Source: Pseudomonas sp. MRSN 12121 (GTDB lineage: Bacteria; Pseudomonadota; Gammaproteobacteria; Pseudomonadales; Pseudomonadaceae). From it: a DNA stretch of 64,000 nt. A program made the position numbers and the translations under genes. Shown here piece after piece: positions 1-8,019 of the stretch. The stretch lies in the NCBI RefSeq assembly GCF_000931465.1, contig NZ_CP010892.1, positions 4,673,388-4,737,387 of the forward strand, in the 5' to 3' direction. The notes below the pieces were generated by a model. That model ran no database searches. It saw only the letters and a program-made list of their open reading frames with translations, and was not told the origin of the DNA. How positions within the stretch are numbered: the first letter of the stretch is position 1; each line of letters starts with the position of its first letter.

Positions 1-846
1 TACATCAACGCCGACCCCGAGGCCGGCACCAGCGAAGCGCCGGGCATCGGCGGCCCGACCGGGCAGCGCATCCATACCCGGCCGTCGGTGATCGACCTGT
101 GGCAACAGGCCCGCCAGGCACTCGAAGCGGCGGGCGCCGAGGTGCTGGAAGTGGACTTCCCGCTGGTCTCCAATTGCGAAGGCGATCGCCCTGGCGCGCC
201 GACGGTGTTCAACCGCGGCCTGGTGTCCAAGGAGTTCCTGCACCATGAACTGTGGGACCTGACGGCCTGGGCGTTCGACGACTTCCTGCAGGCCAACGGC
301 GACCCGCAGCTCAATCGCCTGGTCGACGTCGACGGCCCGCTGATCTTCCCCCACGACCCGGGCACCCTGCCCAACCGCGAGGGCGACCTGGCCGCGGGCA
401 TGGACGAATACGTGAAGATGGCCGAGCGCGGCATCACCCCCTGGGACCGGATCGAGACCCTGCCCGACGGCCTGCGCGGCCTGGAGAAAACCCGCAAGCT
501 CGACCTAGAAGACTGGATGGACCGGCTCGGGCTGGACGCGGTGCTCTTCCCCACCGTGGCCGACGTCGGCCCGGCCAACGCCGATGTCGACCCGGCAGCC
601 GCGGACATCGCCTGGAGCAACGGCGTGTGGGTCGCCAACGGCAACCTCGCGATCCGCCACCTGGGCGTGCCCACGGTCACCGTGCCGATGGGCGTGATGC
701 CGGACATCGGCATGCCCGTCGGGCTGACGTTCGCCGGCCGCGCCTACGACGACTCGACGCTGTTGCGCCTGGCCGCGGCGTTCGAATCGACCGGCAGCAA
801 GCGCCTGGTCCCACCGCGCACGCCGGCCTTGAACCCAGGCCGATAA
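1..846 (+). CDS. Amidase family protein, 3' part (5' end outside window)
   Basis: The frame is open from the first base and ends at TAA 844-846, so only the C-terminal ~281 residues are seen and the start lies upstream. The visible part looks like the C-terminal portion of an amidase-signature enzyme. It has the pattern of a conserved hydrophobic stretch reading LFPTVADVGP, then a GVPTVTVPMG segment and the closing PVGLTFAGRAYDD...LLRLAAAFE, typical of the end of GatA/amidase-fold hydrolases. The Ser-Ser-Lys catalytic core would be upstream and cannot be checked. Such enzymes hydrolyse amides to acid plus ammonia; the substrate cannot be told. A strong palindromic terminator follows 18 bp after the stop. 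The family call is fairly sure; any specific function is not. Confidence 0.8.
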   Translation, partial: YINADPEAGTSEAPGIGGPTGQRIHTRPSVIDLWQQARQALEAAGAEVLEVDFPLVSNCEGDRPGAPTVFNRGLVSKEFLHHELWDLTAWAFDDFLQANGDPQLNRLVDVDGPLIFPHDPGTLPNREGDLAAGMDEYVKMAERGITPWDRIETLPDGLRGLEKTRKLDLEDWMDRLGLDAVLFPTVADVGPANADVDPAAADIAWSNGVWVANGNLAIRHLGVPTVTVPMGVMPDIGMPVGLTFAGRAYDDSTLLRLAAAFESTGSKRLVPPRTPALNPGR

Positions 847-863
847 CGCCGTCAGGGCAAGAA

Positions 864-897
864 AAAAGGGGATGGGCGCCAGCGCCCATCCCCTTTT
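864..897. terminator. Bidirectional intrinsic terminator
   Basis: A perfect palindrome: stem GGGGATGGGCGC (868-879), a 2-nt centre, its exact complement (882-893), flanked by AAAA on the left and TTTT on the right. It lies between the convergent amidase gene (+) and trmK-like gene (-) and can end transcription from both sides. Confidence 0.9.
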
Positions 898-967
898 GTT
901 TGAGCTGCCATTTGTTTGAGCTGCGATTGCTCAGCGGCGCGCACAGCGGCTGGGCATAGGGCCGGGC

Positions 968-1663
968 TCAGGCCAGCAGTTCGGCGATCCAGCGGGCCTG
1001 CCGGGCCACTTCCTGCCGCGTCGCCTCGGGCACCGCCTGCCGCGCCCGGTCGAACTGGGCCAGGGTCTTGTGTTTCTGGCGCAGCCGGCGCTGCCACTTG
1101 AGCAGGAACGCCGGGCTGCGCGCCTGCAGCTGCAGCGGGCCGAAGTACAGCTCCTCGGCGCTGTAGCTCACAGGGCCCGTGGGCTCGGCGACGATGATTT
1201 CGTAGTCGAAGCGGTTCTCGTGCAGCACTTCCTCGGCAACGATGCGGTAGCCGTGGTCCATCAGCCATTGGCGCAGCGGCTGCTCGCCGCCGTTGGGCTG
1301 CAGGATCAGGCGCTCCTGGCCGCTCAGGCGGGCCTGGCCGCGGTCGAGGATGTCGCGGATGGTCTCGCCGCCCATGCCGCAGAGGCTGATCGCGGTGATC
1401 CCGTCCGCCGGCTCGATGGCCGCCAGGCCGTTGGCCAGGCGCACGCTGATCCGCTGTTCCAGGCCGCTGTCGCGCACGCTGCGCAAGGCGGCGTGGAATG
1501 GCGTGGGCGCCACTTCGCCGGCCACCGCCGCGTCGATGACGCCACGGCGCAGCAGCGCCACCGGCAGGTAGCCGTGGTCCGAGCCGATGTCGGCCAGCCG
1601 CGCACCCGCCGGCACCTGCGCCGCCACGCGCTCCAGGCGCATGGACAATGTCTGTTGGTTCAA
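968..1663 (-). CDS. trmK: tRNA (adenine-22-N1)-methyltransferase, TrmK family
   Basis: A SAM-dependent methyltransferase of the TrmK/COG2384 family, which methylates N1 of A22 in tRNA. The N-terminal motif DIGSDHGYLP (about residues 25-34) is the SAM-binding loop of this family. It is followed by the SLCGMGGETIRDIL segment and a C-terminal helical part rich in Arg/Lys, giving 231 aa. I chose the TTG at 1663 because AAGGGG sits 6 nt upstream and the protein then starts just before the first helix; an ATG at 1642 is the alternative. A longer reading to 1825 adds only low-complexity Arg/Ala sequence and has no ribosome site. It stands alone, convergent with the amidase gene. Confidence 0.85.
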   Translation of the reverse strand: MNQQTLSMRLERVAAQVPAGARLADIGSDHGYLPVALLRRGVIDAAVAGEVAPTPFHAALRSVRDSGLEQRISVRLANGLAAIEPADGITAISLCGMGGETIRDILDRGQARLSGQERLILQPNGGEQPLRQWLMDHGYRIVAEEVLHENRFDYEIIVAEPTGPVSYSAEELYFGPLQLQARSPAFLLKWQRRLRQKHKTLAQFDRARQAVPEATRQEVARQARWIAELLA

Positions 1664-1856
1664 CTGCCGCCCCTTCTCGCTACGAACGTCCGGCACCTGT
1701 GGCCGGCTCGGGGCGCGATTCTGTCGGGCAATGCAGGACATTTCAAATCTATGCGCGCGGCGCCACGGACGGACCGATCGGCGGAGCCGCCCGGGCGCCA
1801 GCGCGAGCGACCCGGCGCCCCCCAAAGGAGGTGCCGGGTCGTTTGCCGGGCGTCGA

Positions 1857-2327
1857 TCAGAACGGCTTGGTGGGCAGGTATTTGCCGTCCAGGGTGATCA
1901 CCGCGCGCGAACCGCCTTCCGGGTCGTCGACTTTCTTCACGTCCAGCTTGAAGTTGATGGCGCTGATGATGCCGTCGCCGAATTTCTCGTGGACCAGCGC
2001 CTTCAGCGTGGTGCCGTAGACCTGCAGCATCTCGTAGAAGCGGTAGATGGTCGGGTCGGTGGGGATGCCGCCCGGGATGCTGCCGCGCAGCGGCACGGTC
2101 TGCAGCAGGGCCACGCCGTCGGCGTCGAGGCCGAGCTTGTCGCCCACCACCTGGGCGGCGCTGGCCGGCAGCGGGTGCTGGCCGAGCAGGGCCGCGGTGA
2201 CGAAGGCTTCGGACAGGCCGGTGCCGTCGGTGATCTGGGCGAACGACAGGTCCTTGCGGGCCTTGGCCAGGAGGATGACTTCGCTCAGGGCGAGACGGGC
2301 GTTCTGGCTGATTTGCGACTGGATCAT
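1857..2327 (-). CDS. cynS: Cyanate hydratase (cyanase)
   Basis: Cyanase converts cyanate plus bicarbonate to carbamate and CO2, so cyanate is detoxified to ammonia and CO2. At 156 aa the length is the same as the E. coli enzyme. The catalytic triad is at exactly the known positions: Arg96 and Glu99 in the TIYRFYEM segment and Ser122 in GDGIISAINF. The N-terminal half is the usual helix-turn-helix-like dimerisation domain. The gene follows the carbonic anhydrase gene on the same strand after 29 bp, so the two form a cynTS operon. The divergent LysR gene next to them is the expected regulator CynR. Confidence 0.97.
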   Translation of the reverse strand: MIQSQISQNARLALSEVILLAKARKDLSFAQITDGTGLSEAFVTAALLGQHPLPASAAQVVGDKLGLDADGVALLQTVPLRGSIPGGIPTDPTIYRFYEMLQVYGTTLKALVHEKFGDGIISAINFKLDVKKVDDPEGGSRAVITLDGKYLPTKPF

Positions 2328-2356
2328 GGGGTGTCTCCGTGGGATGAAAAAAGGGT

Positions 2357-3016
2357 TCAGACCGCGTGTCGAAGCGGCGGGCAGATGCCCCGCACGCCGG
2401 GGTTGTCCGCCAGGGACACGAACCTGCCGGTGCCGCCATCGAAGGCCTCGATAGCGCCGCTCTCGATGTCGTAGACCCAGCCGTGCAGCGTCACCCGCCC
2501 TTCTTCGAGGGCCAGGCGCACCGAGGGATGGGTCTGGAGATTGGCCAGCTGGGCGATCACGTTTTCGCGGACCATGGCCTCGACCTTGGCCTGCGGGTGG
2601 GCGTGTTGACGGGCCTCGTTCACCACCCGCGCAGAATCGGCGTAGCGCAGCCAGCCGGCCACGGCGGGCATGTGGTCCAGGCATTTGCAGGTGGCGATGG
2701 CGGTCATCGCGCCGCAGTCGGAATGCCCGCAGATCACGATGTCCGCGACCTGCAAGGCGGCGACGGCGTACTCCACCGAGGCCGACACGCCGCCCGGCTC
2801 GGGGCCGTAGGACGGCACGATATTGCCGGCGTTGCGGATGACGAACAGCTCGCCCGGCTCGCGCTGGGTCACCAGTTCCGGCACCAGGCGGCTGTCGGAG
2901 CAGGAAATGAACAGCGCCCGCGGGCTCTGCCGGGTGGCCAGGTCCTTGAACAGGCCGGCCCGTTCGGGAAAGGCGTGCCGCTGGAATTTGAGGAAACCGT
3001 CGATGATGTCTTGCAT
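2357..3016 (-). CDS. cynT: Beta-class carbonic anhydrase
   Basis: Beta-carbonic anhydrase of 219 aa. The zinc ligands are Cys39 (in CSDSR, with the Asp41/Arg43 dyad), His98 and Cys101 (GHSDCGAM). In cyanate operons CynT replaces the bicarbonate consumed by cyanase by rehydrating CO2, which would otherwise diffuse away. The start ATG (3016) has GGAG 7-8 nt upstream. It is the first gene of the cynTS operon, divergent from cynR with about 100 bp between them. Confidence 0.95.
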   Translation of the reverse strand: MQDIIDGFLKFQRHAFPERAGLFKDLATRQSPRALFISCSDSRLVPELVTQREPGELFVIRNAGNIVPSYGPEPGGVSASVEYAVAALQVADIVICGHSDCGAMTAIATCKCLDHMPAVAGWLRYADSARVVNEARQHAHPQAKVEAMVRENVIAQLANLQTHPSVRLALEEGRVTLHGWVYDIESGAIEAFDGGTGRFVSLADNPGVRGICPPLRHAV

Positions 3017-3060
3017 GGGGACTCCTTGAGTCGTCGCGCTGCGATGAAGTAAAGGCTACG

Positions 3061-3120
3061 CAGCGCACGACATAAGGTAAAAGTCTCATTTATGATGCGC
3101 CCCATCAGATAATCTTATGA
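3061..3120. promoter_or_regulatory. cynR/cynT divergent control region
   Basis: The divergent intergenic region is AT-rich relative to the genes around it. It holds an inverted pair CATAAG (3071-3076) and CTTATG (3114-3119) and an internal CATTTATGATG/CATCAGATAAT stretch, the kind of dyad expected for a LysR-type regulator. The assignment to CynR is inference from position. Confidence 0.4.
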
Positions 3121-3128
3121 GAGCACCC

Positions 3129-4016
3129 ATGCTTGCCCGACCTATCCACTACTTCCTGGCGGTGGCGGAACATCACAGCTTCACCCGCGCGGCGGCGGCC
3201 CTGCATGTCTCGCAGCCGGCGCTGTCGCAGCAGGTCCGGCAACTGGAGGAAAGCCTCGGCGTGCAGTTGTTCGACCGCTCGGGGCGCAGCACGCGCCTGA
3301 CCGACGCCGGCGAGGTCTACCTGCGCCATGCGCGCCGCGCCGCGCAGGAGCTGCAGGCCGGTCAGCGCGCCCTGCACGATGTCAGCGACCTGAGCCGCGG
3401 CTCGCTGCGGGTGGCGGTGACTCCGACCTTCACCACCTACCTGGTCGGGCCCTTGGTCGAGGCTTTCCATGGGCGTTATCCGCACATCACCCTGAACCTG
3501 CGGGAAATGGCCCAGGAATCCATGGAGGAAGGCTTGCTGGCCGACGAGCTGGACCTGGGCATCGCCTTCGAGCAAGTGCAGGCCCGGGACATCGACAGCC
3601 GCCCGCTGCTGGTCGAGACCCTGGCCCTGGTGGTCGGCAGCGCGCACCCGCTGGCCGGGCAGCGCAGCGTGGGACTGGCCGCCTTGAACGACGAGGCGCT
3701 GGTGCTGCTCAGCGGCGAGTTCGCCACCCGCGAGCAGATCGACCGCTACTGCCGCCAGCACGATATTCGCCCGCGGGTGCAGATGGAGGCCAACGCCATC
3801 GGCGCGGTGATCGAGGTGGTGCGCCGGACCGGGCTGTCGACCCTGCTGCCGGCGACCCTCGCGCGGACGCACCCGGACCTGCGCGCGATCGAACTGCCGC
3901 AGCGGCTGCAACGCACCGCCGTGCTCATGCAGCGCCAGGGCGCCTACCAGAGCGCGGCCGCGCGCGCCTTTAGCGAAACCGCCGTCCAGGTCGCCGGGCA
4001 GCTGCAAACACCCTAG
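3129..4016 (+). CDS. cynR: LysR-family regulator of the cyanate operon (CynR)
   Basis: LysR-type regulator of about 295 aa. The N-terminal winged helix-turn-helix reads FTRAAAALHVSQPALSQQVRQLE, and a periplasmic-binding-protein-like effector domain follows (DELDLGIAF segment). It is divergent from cynTS, the arrangement known from E. coli where CynR activates cynTS with cyanate. An in-frame ATG at 3117 lies inside the candidate operator, so I prefer the ATG at 3129, giving MLARPIHYFLAVAEHHSF as the N-terminus as usual for the family. Confidence 0.88.
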   Translation: MLARPIHYFLAVAEHHSFTRAAAALHVSQPALSQQVRQLEESLGVQLFDRSGRSTRLTDAGEVYLRHARRAAQELQAGQRALHDVSDLSRGSLRVAVTPTFTTYLVGPLVEAFHGRYPHITLNLREMAQESMEEGLLADELDLGIAFEQVQARDIDSRPLLVETLALVVGSAHPLAGQRSVGLAALNDEALVLLSGEFATREQIDRYCRQHDIRPRVQMEANAIGAVIEVVRRTGLSTLLPATLARTHPDLRAIELPQRLQRTAVLMQRQGAYQSAAARAFSETAVQVAGQLQTP

Positions 4017-4032
4017 GACCTGCCGACCCGGA

Positions 4033-4524
4033 TCAGAGGGTCATCAGCATTTCGTGCCAGGCCATGCCGCCGTGTTCCGAGGGCGAAGGTCGCACGTAGC
4101 GATAGCCCATGCGCTCGTACAGCGGCACATGCTGCGCCTTGCACATCAGGTGGATGCTGCGCTTGCCCAGGGCGCGCATGCGCGCGACGAATTCGTCCAT
4201 CAAGCGCCGGGCATGGCCCTGGCCTTGCCGGGCCGGGTCGACCACCACCGACATGATCACCACGTTCGGCGCGTCCGCCGCGTGGCCCACCAGTTCCTTG
4301 AACGCCTCGTCGGCCATCACCACCTCGAAAGCACAGCCGCTGTTGATGAAGCCGACGATCTCGCCAGCCTGCTCCAGCACCAGGAAGCCCTGCGGATACT
4401 GGGCGATGCGCGTGGAGATTTTCTCCAGGGTGGCCGCTTCGTCGCCCTCGTAGGCCGTGGATTCAATCTGGAAGCAGCGGGCGGCGTCGGACAATACGGC
4501 GTTACGAAAGCCAAGGGCGGACAT
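4033..4524 (-). CDS. GNAT-family N-acetyltransferase
   Basis: Acetyl-CoA-dependent N-acetyltransferase fold of 163 aa. Motif A (acetyl-CoA pyrophosphate binding) is seen as VVVDPARQGQGHARRLMDEF, and the C-terminal LYERMGYRYV is the usual closing strand-helix. The N-terminal half (IESTAYEGDEAA, LVLEQAGEIVGFI) resembles arylalkylamine/serotonin N-acetyltransferase-like members. The substrate cannot be told. I chose the ATG at 4524, with AGGA about 10 nt upstream; the in-frame ATG at 4548 has no ribosome site. It is convergent with cynR. Confidence 0.85.
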   Translation of the reverse strand: MSALGFRNAVLSDAARCFQIESTAYEGDEAATLEKISTRIAQYPQGFLVLEQAGEIVGFINSGCAFEVVMADEAFKELVGHAADAPNVVIMSVVVDPARQGQGHARRLMDEFVARMRALGKRSIHLMCKAQHVPLYERMGYRYVRPSPSEHGGMAWHEMLMTL

Positions 4525-4634
4525 TGAATTCTGATCCTGAAAAGCCATGGAAGGCCGCAGTCTAGAGAAAACCCGGCCTGGGGGGTACGACCCTGCAGGC
4601 TGGCCGCCCGGCTCGCCTGCGAACCCGCCCGGCC

Positions 4635-5522
4635 TTACGCCGTCGTCGACGACACCTGGGCCAGGTAGTCCAGATGGCCCTGCGCGAAGTCCAGGTAGGT
4701 TCGCACGATCGCCGAGGGGTGACGGTGCGAGGGGTACAACAGGTTGATCTGCTGCTCGGGCAACGGCTGCCCGGGCAGCAGCGCCAGCAGCCGGCCTTCG
4801 CGGATCGCCTGCGCCGCCAGGAACGGTGGCAGCTCGGTGACCACATCGCCGGCCAGGGCCCGGCTGCGCAGGTGCAGGTAATCGTTGGTGGCCAGCACCG
4901 GCTCGGGCTGGAACAGTTCCTCGCCCAGACGCCAGCTCGCCCCGGCCCCCTGGCTCCACACCGCGCAGGGAAAGCCATGCAGCGCCGCCACGCTGTCGAG
5001 CCCGCCCCGCCGCTCGACCAGGGCCGGGCTGGCCACCAGGATGTGGCGATAGCTGAGCATGCGCCGCGCGATCATGCTCTCGTGGGCGATGCTGCCGACG
5101 CGCAGCGCCACATCCACCCCATCCTCGATCAGGTCGATACGCCGCTCGGTGGTGTAGACGCTGACCTGGATCTGCGGGTAGCTGCGCTGGAACGCCGCGA
5201 GGACTTCCCACCACGGCTCGAACGCGGGAGGCAGGGACAAGCGCAAGCGCCCTTTCAACTGCGCCTGGTCGCTGATGACCGCCTGCTCGCCTTCGATCAG
5301 CGCCTCGATGCCCCGGCTGGCGTGCTCGTACAGGCGCGCCCCGGAATCGGTGAGCCGGGTGCCGCGCACCGAACGCTCCAGCAACTGCACCTGCAACTGC
5401 TGCTCCAGCTCGCGGATGCGCCGGCTCAGGGTCGGCAACGGAATATCCAGGCGCTCGGCCGCAGCCGACAGGCTGCCGGCCTGGGCCACGCCGACGAACA
5501 TGCGCACCGCATTGAAATCCAT
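4635..5522 (-). CDS. LysR-family transcriptional regulator
   Basis: LysR-type regulator of 295 aa. The DNA-binding domain spans residues ~1-60 (AGSLSAAAERLDIPLPTLSRRIRELE) and the effector-binding domain follows, with the CrgA-like pattern RIDLIEDGVDVALRVG. GAGGGG lies 8 nt before the ATG at 5522; two further in-frame codons upstream are not needed. It is transcribed away from the quinone-oxidoreductase-like gene (5658), so it probably controls that gene. The inducer is unknown. Confidence 0.88.
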   Translation of the reverse strand: MDFNAVRMFVGVAQAGSLSAAAERLDIPLPTLSRRIRELEQQLQVQLLERSVRGTRLTDSGARLYEHASRGIEALIEGEQAVISDQAQLKGRLRLSLPPAFEPWWEVLAAFQRSYPQIQVSVYTTERRIDLIEDGVDVALRVGSIAHESMIARRMLSYRHILVASPALVERRGGLDSVAALHGFPCAVWSQGAGASWRLGEELFQPEPVLATNDYLHLRSRALAGDVVTELPPFLAAQAIREGRLLALLPGQPLPEQQINLLYPSHRHPSAIVRTYLDFAQGHLDYLAQVSSTTA

Positions 5523-5657
5523 GGTGGCCACCCCTCTCATTTTTGAGATCCAGCTTATCTTTCCTGTGGATTATCTTCCAGATTCGATTGATGGATAGTG
5601 GCCTCACTGCCTGGCGAACGACCTCCACCCACCCGCCACGCACCCGAGGAAACGACC

Positions 5658-6644
5658 ATGAAAGCCTACGTGATTGAACAACCCGGTGATGCCCAAGCCC
5701 TGCAACTGCAAGACATCCCCTCCCCCGAGCCGAAGCACGACGAAGTGCAGATCCGCGTCCGGGCGTTCGGCCTGAACCGTGCGGAAACCTACCTGCGGGC
5801 CGGCAAGATGGGCGAGATCACTGCCCCACGGGTGCCCGGCATCGAAGCCGTGGGCGAAGTCATCCATGACCCGGCCGGCGTGTTCCGCACCGGCCAGCGC
5901 GTAGCCACCGCCATGGGCGGCATGCAATTCGGCCGCAACGGCAGCTACGCCGAACAGGTCACCGTGCTGCGCGACAACGTGGTCTCACTGGACGGCAGCA
6001 CCCTCTCCTGGGAAGAACTGGCCGCCCTGCCCGAGGCTTACCTGACAATCTGGGGCGCGCTGGACAAGAGCCTGGCGATCCAGCCCGGCCAGACCCTGCT
6101 GGTCCGTGGCGGCACGTCTTCGGTCGGCATGGCTGCCATCGCCTATGCCAAGGCCCGCGGCTTGACGGTGATCGCGACCACCCGCAGCGCCGCCAACAGC
6201 CAGCGCCTGCGAGACGTGGGCGCGGACCAGGTGGTGATCGACAGCGGCGAGATCGCCCAGCGCGTTCGGGAACTCGCCCCCGCCGGCGTCGACGCGGCCC
6301 TGGAAGTGGTCGGCGCCGCGACCTTGCGCGATACCCTCAAGACCGTGCGGCCGTTCGGCGCGGTGAGCGTCATCGGCCTGCTGGGCGGCGCGCCGGTGCT
6401 GGAGCAGTTGCACCTGATGCAGGACCTGCCCGGCGCGGTGCGGCTGAACTTCTTCCCCAGCGGCTTGCTGGGCACCGCGGCCATGCCGTTGAAGGATTCG
6501 CCGCTGGCCTGGATCGCCGAGCAGGTCGCCGCCAAGCGCATGCCGTCGATCCGCGCCCGGACCTTCGCCTTCGACGAAGTCCGCCAGGCCCACCGCCTGA
6601 TGGAAAGCGATCGTGCCCTGGGCAAGCTGGTCGTGGTGCTCTGA
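5658..6644 (+). CDS. NAD(P)-dependent zinc-type alcohol dehydrogenase-like / quinone oxidoreductase
   Basis: Medium-chain dehydrogenase/reductase of 328 aa. A GroES-like N-terminal domain contains FGLNRAETYLRAG and PGIEAVGEV. A Rossmann domain follows with the NAD(P)H loop LVRGGTSSVGMAAIAYAKARG (residues ~150-170). The catalytic Cys/His zinc ligands of true alcohol dehydrogenases are missing, pointing to the quinone-reductase branch. The start has GAGGAAA upstream. It is divergent from a LysR gene and followed after 28 bp by a small exported SnoaL-like protein, probably in the same transcript. The substrate is unknown. Confidence 0.85.
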   Translation: MKAYVIEQPGDAQALQLQDIPSPEPKHDEVQIRVRAFGLNRAETYLRAGKMGEITAPRVPGIEAVGEVIHDPAGVFRTGQRVATAMGGMQFGRNGSYAEQVTVLRDNVVSLDGSTLSWEELAALPEAYLTIWGALDKSLAIQPGQTLLVRGGTSSVGMAAIAYAKARGLTVIATTRSAANSQRLRDVGADQVVIDSGEIAQRVRELAPAGVDAALEVVGAATLRDTLKTVRPFGAVSVIGLLGGAPVLEQLHLMQDLPGAVRLNFFPSGLLGTAAMPLKDSPLAWIAEQVAAKRMPSIRARTFAFDEVRQAHRLMESDRALGKLVVVL

Positions 6645-6672
6645 GCCCCTGCCACCCTCAAGGAGTATTGCC

Positions 6673-7158
6673 ATGCGTAACACATTGATCGCCATGATCC
6701 TGGGCGCCTCGGTCCTGCCCATGGCGGCCCAGGCGGCCGCCCCCGCCTCCAGCGACGCGGTGCGCAACGAAGTGACCCGGCAACTGGAACGCTATGAGCG
6801 CGCGCTCAACGCCTCCAACGTCGACCAGGTGATGACCCTGTACGCCAAGGATGCGGTGTTCATGCCGCAGAACAGCCAGCCGGTGGTGGGCCGCGACGCC
6901 GTGCGCGCCGCGTACCGCCAGATCTTCGGCCAGATCAAGCTCGAGGTGGATTTCACCATCGACGAGATCCAGCCGCTGTCGCCCGACTGGGCCTTTGCCC
7001 GGACCCGCTCCAAGGGCACGGTCAAGGTCCTGGCCGGCGACGGCAAGGCCAGCCCGGAAGGCAACCAGGAGGTGTTCCTGCTGCACCGGGAAAGCGATGG
7101 CCAGTGGCGCTTTGCGCGCTATATCTTCTCGACCACCAACCCGCCCGCCGCGCAGTAG
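6673..7158 (+). CDS. Exported SnoaL-like / SgcJ-EcaC family protein
   Basis: 161 aa with a cleavable signal peptide (residues 1-~22, ending AAQA-AAP) and one NTF2-fold domain of the DUF4440/SgcJ-EcaC type. The visible landmarks are LERYERALNASNVDQVMTLYAKDAVFMP, GRDAVRAAYRQIF and the closing DGQWRFARYIFSTT. Family members are small-molecule-binding or enzyme-like periplasmic proteins of unclear function. AAGGAG lies just upstream of the start. It is in the same transcript as the reductase gene and closed by a strong terminator. Confidence 0.82.
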   Translation: MRNTLIAMILGASVLPMAAQAAAPASSDAVRNEVTRQLERYERALNASNVDQVMTLYAKDAVFMPQNSQPVVGRDAVRAAYRQIFGQIKLEVDFTIDEIQPLSPDWAFARTRSKGTVKVLAGDGKASPEGNQEVFLLHRESDGQWRFARYIFSTTNPPAAQ

Positions 7159-7169
7159 GCGCCCCGCGC

Positions 7170-7209
7170 AAAAAAAACACCCTGGCCGCAAGGTCCAGGG
7201 TGTTTTTTT
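7170..7209. terminator. Bidirectional intrinsic terminator
   Basis: The stem CACCCTGG...CCAGGGTG around a CCGCAAGGT loop, with seven or eight A on the left and seven T on the right. It lies between the convergent SnoaL-like and PhzF-like genes and serves both. Confidence 0.92.
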
Positions 7210-7228
7210 GCCGGCGCGATCCAGCGCC

Positions 7229-8014
7229 TCAGAGAAAGATCGTGCCCTTGAGGTACAGCGCGCCCTGGCCGCTGATCAGCACCCGGCCGTTATCCAGCAC
7301 TTCGCACCACAGCTGGCCCTTGCGCGCCCCGCCCTGCTGCGCACTCAGGCGCTTCTTGCCCAGGCGCGCGGCCCAGTACGGCGCCAGGGAGGTGTGGGCC
7401 GAGCCGGTGACCGGGTCTTCGTTGACGCCAACGTTCGGGCCGAACCAGCGCGAGACGAAATCGAACTCCCGGCCCGGCGCGGTGACGGCGATGCCACGCA
7501 CGTCGAACCGGGCCAGGGCGGCGAAATCGGGCGTGAGGCCGGCGATGCTCGCCTCGTCCTCGACCACCAGCAGGTAGTCGTCGGTGCGGTACAGCGCCTG
7601 GGCGCTCGACAGGCCGAGGGCGTGCAGCAGGCCCGGGGCGATCTCCACCGCGACCGGCTGCTTGGCCGGGAAATCCATGGACAGGCGCTCGCCGTCGCGG
7701 CGCACGCGCAACTCGCCGCTGCGGGTGGTGAAACGCAGCACGTCGCTGGGCTCGTGCAATTGCTCGAACAGCACCCAGGCCGCCGCCAGGGTGGCGTGGC
7801 CGCACAAGTCGACCTCTACCGTCGGGGTGAACCAGCGCAACTCGAACCCCTCGCCGTTGCGCACGAAGTAGGCGGTTTCCGACAGGTTGTTCTCCGCGGC
7901 GATGCGTTGCAGCGTGGCATCGGGCAGCCAGGCCTGCAGCGGGCAGACCGCGGCCGGGTTGCCGCCAAAAGGCGTGGCGGAAAAAGCGTCCACTTGAAAG
8001 ATGTCGAGCTGCAT
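7229..8014 (-). CDS. PhzF-family isomerase/epimerase-like protein
   Basis: PhzF/DapF-fold protein of 261 aa with two pseudo-symmetric halves. The N-terminal Glu46 in NNLSETAYF matches the general-base Glu of PhzF, and the family signatures GGNPAAV, FTPTVEVDLCGHATLA and NEDPVTGSAH are all present. AGGAG lies 8 nt before the ATG. It is not next to other phenazine genes, so a role in phenazine synthesis is not supported. It follows a YheO/DauR-like regulator gene by only 5 bp and is probably co-transcribed and controlled by it. Confidence 0.87.
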   Translation of the reverse strand: MQLDIFQVDAFSATPFGGNPAAVCPLQAWLPDATLQRIAAENNLSETAYFVRNGEGFELRWFTPTVEVDLCGHATLAAAWVLFEQLHEPSDVLRFTTRSGELRVRRDGERLSMDFPAKQPVAVEIAPGLLHALGLSSAQALYRTDDYLLVVEDEASIAGLTPDFAALARFDVRGIAVTAPGREFDFVSRWFGPNVGVNEDPVTGSAHTSLAPYWAARLGKKRLSAQQGGARKGQLWCEVLDNGRVLISGQGALYLKGTIFL

Positions 8015-8019
8015 CGGGT

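Noticed and set aside
1664..1825. N-terminal extension of the TrmK-like protein
   Set aside because: The extra residues are Arg/Ala-rich, have no ribosome site, and TrmK proteins start just before the SAM-binding region.
7229..8014. Phenazine biosynthesis gene phzF
   Set aside because: No other phz genes are nearby and the family is broad, so only the family name is given.
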